This document shows, in pieces, positions 1 through 5,714 of a DNA stretch of 5,714 nt. Under the pieces are notes generated by a model. The model made no database searches, was not told the DNA's origin, and saw only the letters and a program-made list of their open reading frames with translations. Source of the stretch: Candidatus Competibacteraceae bacterium. Its GTDB lineage: Bacteria; Pseudomonadota; Gammaproteobacteria; Competibacterales; Competibacteraceae. The stretch's first letter is position 1, and each line of letters opens with the position of its first letter. Position numbers and translations under genes: made by a program. Location of the stretch: positions 1-5,714 of the forward strand of contig JAGRHK010000131.1 in NCBI GenBank assembly GCA_020444985.1, read 5' to 3'.

Positions 1-120
1 GGGCACCGCATCCTCAAGGTCGAACAACACCATATCGCAGCCCAATGAACGGGCCTTGGCAATGGCGCGCGCATTGGACGCAGGAAGAAAGAGGAGCGAG
101 CGGGCGTGGTTGAGCAGCAT
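1..120 (-). CDS. HpcH/HpaI aldolase / citrate lyase beta-subunit (CitE-like) family protein, N-terminal 40 residues, cut by the window edge
   Basis: Read on the minus strand from the ATG at 120-118, the frame is open to base 1 and gives 40 residues. Residues 7-15 read RSLLFLPAS and residues 32-40 read LFDLEDAVP. These are the first beta strand and the acidic DLED segment that open CitE/HpcH family TIM barrels. Family members cleave or make C-C bonds in CoA thioesters such as citryl-, malyl- or citramalyl-CoA, use a divalent metal, and are normally cytoplasmic. The start is well fixed: an in-frame TAG lies ten codons upstream (148-150) with no other start codon between. No clear Shine-Dalgarno is seen. 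The family usually has about 270-330 residues, so most of the gene is outside the window. The exact substrate cannot be told from this fragment. It is divergent from the helicase at 508. Family assignment is confident, specific function is not. Confidence 0.85.
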   Translation of the reverse strand, partial: MLLNHARSLLFLPASNARAIAKARSLGCDMVLFDLEDAVP

Positions 121-197
121 GAGTTGAGTCCGGCAGGAAAGTGGTAACTACGCTGGCTTTGGCCGGACGCCGAGCCGAGATCAAGCATACACGCCAC

Positions 198-222
198 AAT
201 CCCACGATTTCTCGTGGTGATT
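198..222. other. Imperfect palindrome / hairpin
   Basis: CCACGA (202-207) and TCGTGG (212-217) are perfectly complementary around the loop TTTC. The stem continues with AATC (198-201) against GATT (219-222) if T218 is bulged, giving ten pairs in all. Neither strand has a T-run after the stem, so it does not look like an intrinsic terminator. Its place between divergent genes would suit an operator or an RNA hairpin near the 5' end of the lyase transcript. The function is inference only. Confidence 0.45.
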
Positions 223-323
223 TCGCACCTGCAAAATAATTTCCGTAATTTTATTGCTTTGTTGAGCGACAAGCACTAGATGGCCCAGCAGCGACCGACG
301 CACATGCCCAGTCATGCCGTCCC

Positions 324-372
324 GCCCGATGATAGCGTGAAGCCTGCGGTTCCCCGTCAGGACAGATCGGGC
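324..372. promoter_or_regulatory. Possible structured leader or regulatory element
   Basis: GCCCGAT (324-330) is fully complementary to ATCGGGC (366-372). Inside this, CCTG (343-346) pairs with CAGG (358-361) and CGG (347-349) with CCG (354-356), leaving the loop TTCC and one bulged T. The whole could form a two-level stem in a transcript of either strand, about 135 bases before the helicase start on the plus strand. DEAD-box helicase genes can have long regulated leaders, but no known riboswitch or thermosensor class is recognised. In GC-rich DNA such folds also arise by chance. Confidence 0.25.
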
Positions 373-459
373 ATCTGGTCGCAAGAGATTTAACCGATGC
401 TTCCTTTTTCATGCGGGGTCGCCTCAAGAGTGAGCAACCCGCCGCGCGCCTTTAGTGCA

Positions 460-489
460 TTGAAACGCCATGTGCGCGCCGCATCTATT
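460..489 (+). promoter_or_regulatory. Weak candidate promoter for the helicase
   Basis: TTGAAA at 460-465 resembles a -35 box. About 17-18 bases later lies ATCTAT/TCTATT (483-489), a poor -10 match. This is the best sigma70-like pair I see close to the helicase start. It would leave a leader of only about 10-15 bases, so a promoter further upstream is just as possible. Confidence 0.2.
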
Positions 490-494
490 TGAAA

Positions 495-507
495 GAATAA
501 ACTATTC
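495..507 (+). other. Short perfect inverted repeat abutting the helicase start codon
   Basis: GAATA (495-499) and TATTC (503-507) are exact reverse complements separated by AAC, and the helicase ATG follows at once. The only purine-rich stretch that might serve as a ribosome binding site, GAAAG (491-495), overlaps its left arm and is 12 bases from the ATG. It could be a small operator or a weak hairpin over the initiation region. A five-base AT-rich stem is marginal, so chance is quite possible. Confidence 0.3.
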
Positions 508-1767
508 ATGACCTTTTTTACTGATCTCGGTCTGGCCGAGCCAATTGTCCGTGCGCTGGATTCGCGCGGTTATGCCGACCCCACCCCGATTCAGCGCCAG
601 GCTATCCCGGCTTTGCTGGAAGGGCGCGATCTGCTGGGCATCGCCCAGACCGGAACGGGCAAGACAGCGGCTTTCTCGCTGCCTTCCCTGCATCTGTTGG
701 CAAGTGACCCCAAGGCCCGCAAGCCTGCTTCGTGCCGGATGCTGGTACTTTCCCCCACGCGCGAACTGGCAGCCCAGATTGCCGATAACATGCGCGGCTA
801 TGCCAAATATCTTTCGCTCAGCATCCAGTGTGTGTTTGGCGGCGTCCCGGTGGGCAAGAATGCCCGCGCACTGGTACCCGGTTGCGACGTGCTGGTGGCA
901 ACGCCTGGCCGTCTGCTAGACCTTATCGACCAGCGGGCGCTTACCCTGCGCGACGTGGAAATCTTCGTGCTCGACGAAGCGGACCAGATGATGGACCTCG
1001 GCTTCATCGTGCCGCTGAAACGTATTGCGGCACTGCTGCCGAAACAGCGGCAGAGCCTGTTCTTTTCCGCAACCATGCCACAAAGCATTGCCGACCTTGG
1101 CAAGCAGTTCATCCACAACCCGGTTCGCGTGGAAGTCGCCCCGCAATCTACCACGGCAGAGCGCGTTGAACAGTTTGCGACGTTCCTCAATCAGGCTGAA
1201 AAGCAGGCCCTGCTGACGCTGACCCTGCGTTCAGGGCTGGCTGATAACTCGATTGACCGCGCGCTCATATTCACCCGGACAAAGCACGGCGCAGACCGCG
1301 TTGTGCGCCACCTCTCGTCGGCGGGTATCGGCGCGGCCGCCATCCACGGCAACAAGAGCCAGGCCCAGCGCACCGCTGCCTTGCAGGGTTTCCGCAAAGG
1401 GCAAATTCCCGTTCTGGTGGCGACCGATATCGCGGCACGCGGGATCGACGTTGCCGGTGTCAGCCATGTGTTCAACTTTGAATTGCCCAATGTGCCGGAA
1501 CAATATGTCCACCGCATTGGCCGCACGGCCCGGATTGGCGCCAGCGGCGACGCCATCAATTTTGCCTGTGAAGAATATGTGTACTCGCTGCCAGAGATCG
1601 AGGATTTCATCGGCCAGAAGATTCCTGTGCTCCCGATTACCGAAGATCTGTTGCTGGAGTATAAGCCTCCCAAGCGGCTGGAGCGCCGTCGTCCGCTGCT
1701 GTCCGGCGGCGAATCACGCGGCCGCAGCCGCGCGCCCCATCACCGACGGCCAGTTAATCGTGGCTGA
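508..1767 (+). CDS. DEAD-box ATP-dependent RNA helicase, RhlE-type core with an RhlB-like C-terminus
   Basis: This 419-residue protein carries all superfamily 2 DEAD-box motifs. The Q-motif is at 21-29, with the conserved aromatic F4 upstream. Motif I AQTGTGKT is at 46-53, PTREL at 83-87, TPGR at 132-135, DEAD at 156-159, SAT at 187-189, FTRTKHGA at 255-262, ATDIAARGID at 305-314 and HRIGRTAR at 335-342. Such enzymes unwind short RNA duplexes using ATP in the cytoplasm and act in ribosome assembly, mRNA decay or cold adaptation. The core wording, including DEADQMMDLGF and the region around 205-240, matches RhlE proteins of Alphaproteobacteria as I remember them. After motif VI, residues 343-375 (GASGDAINFACEEY, then LPEIEDFIGQKIPV) instead resemble gammaproteobacterial RhlB, ending in a basic tail of about 30 residues that probably helps bind RNA. 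Because of this mix I give no gene symbol. The start at 508 gives the normal N-terminal length; the ribosome binding site is weak. The stop lies 12 bases before the next gene. Confidence 0.95.
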   Translation: MTFFTDLGLAEPIVRALDSRGYADPTPIQRQAIPALLEGRDLLGIAQTGTGKTAAFSLPSLHLLASDPKARKPASCRMLVLSPTRELAAQIADNMRGYAKYLSLSIQCVFGGVPVGKNARALVPGCDVLVATPGRLLDLIDQRALTLRDVEIFVLDEADQMMDLGFIVPLKRIAALLPKQRQSLFFSATMPQSIADLGKQFIHNPVRVEVAPQSTTAERVEQFATFLNQAEKQALLTLTLRSGLADNSIDRALIFTRTKHGADRVVRHLSSAGIGAAAIHGNKSQAQRTAALQGFRKGQIPVLVATDIAARGIDVAGVSHVFNFELPNVPEQYVHRIGRTARIGASGDAINFACEEYVYSLPEIEDFIGQKIPVLPITEDLLLEYKPPKRLERRRPLLSGGESRGRSRAPHHRRPVNRG

Positions 1768-1779
1768 AACGGCGCTATC

Positions 1780-3309
1780 ATGATGCAATTTTTATCCTCC
1801 TCTAAATGCAGCGTTGCCAGTGGCCATCCCCAGGTGACTGAAGCAGCCTGCGCTATTTTGCGGGCCGGCGGCAATGCTTTCGACGCGGTCGTGGCCGCCG
1901 GTTTTGCCAGCGCGGTCGCTGAGCCTGCGCTGACCAGCTTGGGCGGCGGCGGATTTTTACTGGCGCGCACAGCGCAGGGTCGCGCCGTGTTGTTCGATTT
2001 CTTTGTCAATACGCCCGGTCATGGTTTGCGCGCGGGTGAGCTGCAACCGCATTTCCTGCCCATCACGGTGCATTTTCCCAGTTGCGAACAGATTTTTAAT
2101 GTCGGTCTGGGATCGGCGGCCGTTCCCGGCGTTCTGCGGGGTTACCTGCATATTCACCGTCGGTTGGGGCGGTTGCCGCTGACGGAGGTGCTGGCGCCGG
2201 CCATCGATTTAGCCCACGCCGGCGTGACAATTAACGCCGCTCAGGCCTATTTCCTGGCGTTGCTGACGCCGGTCATGATGCTGACCGGCGTGGGCCAGAC
2301 CTTGTTTCAGCCAGAAGGGCGCTATTTGTGCCAGGGCGATCTTTTTCGCAACCCGGAATTGGCTGCTTTTCTGGAAACGCTGCCCAGCGATGGCGAACGG
2401 ACCTTCTATGAAGGCGAACTGGCGCAACGGGTTGACCAGGATATGCGCGAGGGGGATGGATGGTTGACCCGCGCCGATCTGGCCGCTTATCAGGTGATTG
2501 AGCGTGAGCCGTTGCCGGTTGATTATCGTGGCTTTCGCGTGCTGACCAATCCGCCGCCTTCATTTGGCGGTTCGCTGATCGCATTGTCGCTGCGCCTGCT
2601 GGAAGCGCGCGAGGCGAGTGAACTTGAGTTTGGCTCGCCGGCGCATCTGGCGTTATTGACTGCGGTGATGCAGGAGGTTGAACGTCGGCGTACCGAGGGA
2701 TACCTGAGTCCCGCCGATCTGGGTCAGCCCGGTTTGACTGAAAGTCTGGAGCGAGTGCGCCAGGTTTCGGGTGGCACCACCCATGTCAGCATCTGCGATG
2801 CCGAGGGTAACGCCGCCAGCATGACCACTTCCAATGGCGAGGGTTCTGGCTATTTTGTGCCTGGCGCTGGCATTATGCTGAACAACATGATGGGTGAGGA
2901 CGATCTGCATCCGGAGGGTTTCCACGTCAGTCCGCCGGGTATGCGGGTTGCGTCGATGATGGCGCCCTCGTTGTTGCTGGAGGGTGACCAGCTCCGGTTG
3001 GCGCTGGGGAGCGGCGGCAGTAAGCGGATTCGCACTGCGCTCATGCAAGTCATTGGCAATCGCATCGATTTCGGCATGAATCCCCGACAGGCGGTTGAAG
3101 CGCCACGCTTGCACTGGGATGGCCAGCAAGTGCAGATCGAGCCGGGCTTTAGCGCAGCGGCGCTGGCCGCTCTAGGGGAACGCTGGCCGCTCAATCCGTG
3201 GCCAATCCAGGATGTTTACTTTGGCGGCGTTCATGTGGCGACGCCGGATGGAGAAGGCGCGGGCGACCCGCGCCGTGGAGGGCATGCTGCGGTTATTGAA
3301 GTCACTTGA
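1780..3309 (+). CDS. Gamma-glutamyltransferase-like N-terminal nucleophile hydrolase, no signal peptide
   Basis: The 509-residue product belongs to the gamma-glutamyltranspeptidase family, whose precursor cuts itself into a large and a small subunit. The new N-terminal threonine is the nucleophile that attacks gamma-glutamyl amides such as glutathione. The family opening is visible: ILRAGGNAFDAVVAA (26-40), then LTSLGGGGF (51-59). The processing site is T333 in GGTTHVS (331-337), giving subunits of about 332 and 177 residues. The oxyanion-hole pair is G412-G413 in GSGGS. E. coli Ggt has about 580 residues and a signal peptide. This protein starts almost directly at the catalytic fold, so it is probably cytoplasmic. 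Several residues that hold the gamma-glutamyl group in E. coli Ggt appear changed: Arg114 lies in DFR but DFF is found here (73-75), and NNQMDD is NNMMGEDD (368-375). True substrate is therefore uncertain; a related amide hydrolase is possible. ATG at 1783 is an alternative start. No clear ribosome binding site is seen, so coupling to the helicase 12 bases upstream is plausible. Confidence 0.92.
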   Translation: MMQFLSSSKCSVASGHPQVTEAACAILRAGGNAFDAVVAAGFASAVAEPALTSLGGGGFLLARTAQGRAVLFDFFVNTPGHGLRAGELQPHFLPITVHFPSCEQIFNVGLGSAAVPGVLRGYLHIHRRLGRLPLTEVLAPAIDLAHAGVTINAAQAYFLALLTPVMMLTGVGQTLFQPEGRYLCQGDLFRNPELAAFLETLPSDGERTFYEGELAQRVDQDMREGDGWLTRADLAAYQVIEREPLPVDYRGFRVLTNPPPSFGGSLIALSLRLLEAREASELEFGSPAHLALLTAVMQEVERRRTEGYLSPADLGQPGLTESLERVRQVSGGTTHVSICDAEGNAASMTTSNGEGSGYFVPGAGIMLNNMMGEDDLHPEGFHVSPPGMRVASMMAPSLLLEGDQLRLALGSGGSKRIRTALMQVIGNRIDFGMNPRQAVEAPRLHWDGQQVQIEPGFSAAALAALGERWPLNPWPIQDVYFGGVHVATPDGEGAGDPRRGGHAAVIEVT

Positions 3310-3493
3310 AATTGACCTTCCAGCACCGGTCCAATGCCATGAGGCAGTGTTAGATCGTCGGTTTCCGCCATTGGCGCGGGCAGGGTGACCTGCTGGTTGC
3401 TGGCCAGTTCCCTGAGTTGCGCATGGATCGTTTCCAACCGCCGGGCGGTGTCCTGTCAGTCATCACGAGTCGGTACGCCCAGGCGCTTTGGGG

Positions 3494-3504
3494 TATGATA
3501 AAAT
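3494..3504 (+). promoter_or_regulatory. Candidate -10 element upstream of the DUF349 gene
   Basis: TATGAT (3494-3499) overlaps TAAAAT (3499-3504). Each matches the sigma70 -10 consensus in five of six bases, inside the only AT-rich island of the intergenic region. No good -35 hexamer sits at the expected distance. It would give a leader of about 75-85 bases to the start at 3587, containing the hairpin at 3527-3545. Confidence 0.35.
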
Positions 3505-3526
3505 AGTACATTAATCATTCGCTGAT

Positions 3527-3545
3527 CCGGCCTCGTCCTGGCCGG
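3527..3545 (+). other. GC-rich hairpin in the leader of the DUF349 gene
   Basis: CCGGCC (3527-3532) and GGCCGG (3540-3545) form a perfect six-pair stem around the seven-base loop TCGTCCT. No T-run follows (the next bases are CAACACC), so it is not a typical terminator. It lies about 40 bases before the start codon and could be a transcript-stabilising or regulatory fold. A self-complementary GC motif of this size may also be chance. Confidence 0.35.
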
Positions 3546-3586
3546 CAACACCTTCCCCACTACGCTGCAATCATGCCGGTCACTCC

Positions 3587-5714
3587 ATGATCCTGAGCCG
3601 TTTTCTCAAGCCCAAGTGGCAACACACCAATCCCGAGACCCGCAAACAGGCTTTGCAGGGTATGGAACCGACGAACCCGACGCTGACAGAATTGGCGCGG
3701 CAGGATGCCGATCCGGCGATTCGCCGCGCTGCGCTGGAGCGTCTCGATGATCTTGATCTGCTCCAAACGCTCGCGCGCGAAGAGACAAACCTGGAAGTGC
3801 GCGCCGCCGCCCAGGAACAGTATCAGCGTGTGCTGGCTGGTAAAAGTCCTGCCGGACCGCTGCTGGCTGAACGGCTGGAGCGCTTGCGCCAAAACGCTGA
3901 TCCGACTTTGATCGAGTTTCTTTTGCGCCACGGCGTTGATCCAGAGTTGCGCCTGGCGGCGCTGGAACAGGTGACGTCGGAGCCGCTCCTGGCCGAGATC
4001 GCCGCACAAAACGCGCATCTGGACGTGCGCTTGGCCGCGCTGGAACGGGTGCAGGACGCCGCATTGCTTGAGCAGGTGGTTCGCCAAAGCCGCAACCGCG
4101 ACAAGCGCGTCTACCGCCAGGCGAAAGAGCGCCTGGACGCTCATCAAGCCGCTCGGGTCCAGGCCGATCATCTCGAACAGTTGTGCAGCGAAATGGAAAA
4201 CCTGTGCTGGGACGGCGAGAGCGGTCTCAATGCCGGCCGTTTCCCGAAGCTGGATCAGGAATGGCGGAGCCATGAATCCGGGGCTTCTTCAGAACAGCAG
4301 CAGCGGTATGGCCAGGCGCGAGAACGCTTTCTGGCTGAACGCCAGACTAGCGCCAGTCGCCGCGCCCAGCGTTTGGAACTGATCGCCTCGCTGGAGAGCT
4401 TGCTGGAACGGTTGCGCCAGCAGGGCGAATCCAGCGCTGAACTCACGGCCGCGATCCAGCATGGAATCCACGAAGCGCCTGCTGCCTGGGCGCATTTCGG
4501 CGCCGCCCACGATGGCGAAAGCCGGCGGCTGGAGCAGCGCTTTCAGGAACTGGTCGCCGCTGTCCACGAACAGGAGCGCATCCTGCAACGCAACCAGGTT
4601 CACGCGCAGCGCTTGCGCGAAGTCTTGCGGCAACTGGAAAAACTGTTGAAGCAATCCAGTGAGGTCCAGGAAGCGGATATCACTCCCTTACGCAAGCAAT
4701 GGAACGCCCTGGAACGTCCCGAGTTGCGTTCGCTGACCGCTGAGCTGCAGAGTGAATTTGACAGCCTGCTGGATCAACTGCGCGCCCGGATCCAGCGTCA
4801 GCTTCAGGAACGCGACCGGGAGTGGCAGGAACTTCAGGAAGTGACGGCGCAATTGGAGACCGCTATCGAAAATGGCGAATCACAACAGGCGACGCATCTT
4901 CAGGAACAAGCCCGCCGGCGGCTTAAGCAAAATATTGGGCTAAGCCGGGCGCAGATGGCGCAAATCGAAGAGCGTTTGCAAAGCTGCGCAGCGCAACTGG
5001 GCAAACTGCGCGACTGGCGACGCTGGGGGACCCATCAGGCGCGCGAACAACTGTGCGTCACTGTGGAAAGCCTGGTCGGCCTGGAAATCGATCCCGCCGA
5101 GATTGCGCAGCGCATTCAACAGGCGCGTGATGCCTGGAAGGCGCTTGACCATCAGGAAGGCGCAGCGCCCAAAGCGCTCTGGAAACGATTTAACGCGACC
5201 TGCGAACGCGCTTATGCGCCCTGTCAGGCCTATTTCGAAGCTCAGGCGCGGGAACGCCAGCAGCACTTTGAGCAAAAATCCGCGCTTTGCGCGCAACTGG
5301 AACAGTTTGAGGCAACCACAGACTGGGAGCAGGTCGACTGGCGGGAAGCGGATCGGCTGCGTCGTCGCGCGCAGGAACAGTGGTATAAACTGGGGCCAGT
5401 GAACCGCGCCGATCGCAAAGCGTTGGATCGCCGCTTTCACAAGGTTTTACAACGCCTGGATATCCATTTGGATGCCGAACGTCAGCGTGAAGTGCAGCGT
5501 CGTCAGCAACTCATCGAGCAGGTTCAGGGAGTTGTAGAGATCACGGACCTGCGCGTCGCTATTGAAACCGCCAAGCGCGCTCAGGCGGAATGGCCGCCGA
5601 CCGTGCAAGCCTCGCCCCGCCAGGAACAGAGTCTCTGGAAAGCATTCCGTGCGGCCTGTGACGCGGTTTTCGCCCGTCGCCAAGCCGAGTATCAGGCCGC
5701 CGATAGCGAACGCC
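3587..5714 (+). CDS. Large HEAT-like and DUF349 repeat protein, N-terminal 709 residues, cut by the window edge
   Basis: One frame is open from ATG 3587 to the edge (709 codons plus one base). An in-frame TAA at 3512-3514 precedes it, and no other in-frame start codon lies between, so the start is secure although no Shine-Dalgarno is visible. The protein opens with FLKPKWQH (6-13), as in gammaproteobacterial DUF349 proteins I recall. Residues 33-184 hold five short HEAT-like units with a conserved arginine at 46, 72, 122, 148 and 174. After a charged helical linker, seven repeats of about 72 residues follow, each built on W-x17-F with a leucine four before the F. The clearest are W517/F535, W599/F617 and W669/F687, the DUF349 signature (the second with LGPV after the W). 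There is no signal peptide or membrane segment. The sequence is rich in Q, E, R, A and L and likely all-helical, with coiled-coil stretches. The molecular function of DUF349 proteins is not established to my knowledge; a cytoplasmic scaffold is a guess. The C-terminus lies beyond the window. Confidence 0.88.
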   Translation, partial: MILSRFLKPKWQHTNPETRKQALQGMEPTNPTLTELARQDADPAIRRAALERLDDLDLLQTLAREETNLEVRAAAQEQYQRVLAGKSPAGPLLAERLERLRQNADPTLIEFLLRHGVDPELRLAALEQVTSEPLLAEIAAQNAHLDVRLAALERVQDAALLEQVVRQSRNRDKRVYRQAKERLDAHQAARVQADHLEQLCSEMENLCWDGESGLNAGRFPKLDQEWRSHESGASSEQQQRYGQARERFLAERQTSASRRAQRLELIASLESLLERLRQQGESSAELTAAIQHGIHEAPAAWAHFGAAHDGESRRLEQRFQELVAAVHEQERILQRNQVHAQRLREVLRQLEKLLKQSSEVQEADITPLRKQWNALERPELRSLTAELQSEFDSLLDQLRARIQRQLQERDREWQELQEVTAQLETAIENGESQQATHLQEQARRRLKQNIGLSRAQMAQIEERLQSCAAQLGKLRDWRRWGTHQAREQLCVTVESLVGLEIDPAEIAQRIQQARDAWKALDHQEGAAPKALWKRFNATCERAYAPCQAYFEAQARERQQHFEQKSALCAQLEQFEATTDWEQVDWREADRLRRRAQEQWYKLGPVNRADRKALDRRFHKVLQRLDIHLDAERQREVQRRQQLIEQVQGVVEITDLRVAIETAKRAQAEWPPTVQASPRQEQSLWKAFRAACDAVFARRQAEYQAADSER

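Larger units (their letters stand above)
121..507. other. Divergent intergenic region between the lyase and the helicase
   Basis: This 387-base stretch contains no gene I can support. It must hold the promoters of both divergent genes. Visible contents are an AT-rich patch at about 231-265, a palindrome at 198-222, a segment able to fold into nested stems at 324-372, a weak sigma70-like pair at 460-489, and a short perfect palindrome at 495-507 touching the helicase start codon. A minus-strand frame (384-181) is open for 67 codons but lacks an ATG start, a clear ribosome binding site and any recognisable family. Confidence 0.6.
3310..3586. other. Intergenic region before the DUF349 gene
   Basis: These 277 bases hold no confident gene. 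No intrinsic terminator with a T-run is visible after the transferase stop. An AT-rich island at 3494-3520 is the likely promoter area, and a GC-rich hairpin follows at 3527-3545. On the minus strand a frame bounded upstream by a TGA at about 3459-3461 stays open through the intergenic part into the end of the transferase gene (to 3231). It has a possible TTG start at 3437 and coding-like wording, but no recognised family. Confidence 0.5.

Noticed and set aside
1..205. Minus-strand frame 14-205 (63 codons) as a gene at the left edge
   Set aside because: A different minus frame, 120 to 1, carries the clear CitE-family N-terminus. The 14-205 frame is its shadow.
1191..1673. Minus-strand open frame of 160 codons inside the helicase
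   Set aside because: The plus strand encodes helicase motifs IV-VI here without interruption. The opposite frame is open only through codon bias.
2653..3129. Minus-strand open frame of 158 codons inside the transferase
   Set aside because: It overlaps the catalytic threonine and glycine-rich regions of a well-supported gene and has no family features of its own.
3527..3545. Hairpin as a transcription terminator for the transferase
   Set aside because: No T-run follows on the plus strand, and it lies more than 200 bases after the stop, downstream of the probable promoter of the next gene.
3560..4273. Long minus-strand open frame (237 codons) opposite the DUF349 gene
   Set aside because: It is the shadow of a repeat-rich, GC-rich gene on the plus strand. 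The plus frame has family motifs and a regular repeat, while the minus translation shows no recognisable domain. The same holds for 4289-4654, 4940-5440 and 5447-5683.
1..5714. A defence, CRISPR, toxin-antitoxin or mobile-element system
   Set aside because: There is no repeat-spacer array, transposase, integrase, nuclease or paired small genes. The DEAD-box protein is a standard RNA helicase by its motifs and lacks nuclease or defence-associated domains.

Overview
The window holds four protein genes: the 5' end of a CitE/HpcH-type lyase on the minus strand, a complete DEAD-box RNA helicase, a complete gamma-glutamyltransferase-like protein, and the N-terminal 709 codons of a very large DUF349 protein. 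The DNA is GC-rich with proteobacterial features. No mobile element, CRISPR array, tRNA or rRNA is visible.

Layout. Positions 1-120 (minus) encode the first 40 residues of a lyase whose gene runs off the left edge. Positions 121-507 form a divergent intergenic region with an AT-rich patch, a near-perfect palindrome (198-222), a foldable segment (324-372) and a small palindrome directly in front of the helicase start. Positions 508-1767 encode the helicase. Twelve bases after its stop, 1780-3309 encode the gamma-glutamyltransferase-like protein. Positions 3310-3586 are a short intergenic region with an AT-rich candidate promoter and a hairpin. From 3587 to the right edge one frame is open without a stop: a HEAT-like N-terminus followed by seven repeats of about 72 residues, of which the best preserved match DUF349.

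Origin. The left part (lyase and the first ~340 residues of the helicase) reads like an alphaproteobacterium, sphingomonad-like in helicase wording. The helicase C-terminus, by contrast, resembles gammaproteobacterial RhlB, and the downstream genes fit a gammaproteobacterium. The apparent switch lies in or just after helicase motif VI (about 1500-1560). This could be a natural recombinant gene or an assembly chimera joined at a conserved helicase motif. This comes from remembered family sequences, not from a search, and is the observation most in need of a check.

How the genes might work together. No shared pathway is evident. The helicase and the transferase could be co-transcribed because of their spacing, but their functions (RNA remodelling; gamma-glutamyl or related amide chemistry) are unrelated. 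I found no convincing new multi-gene system. The more interesting points are the possible hybrid helicase, the replaced substrate-binding residues in the transferase, and the repeat architecture of the DUF349 protein.
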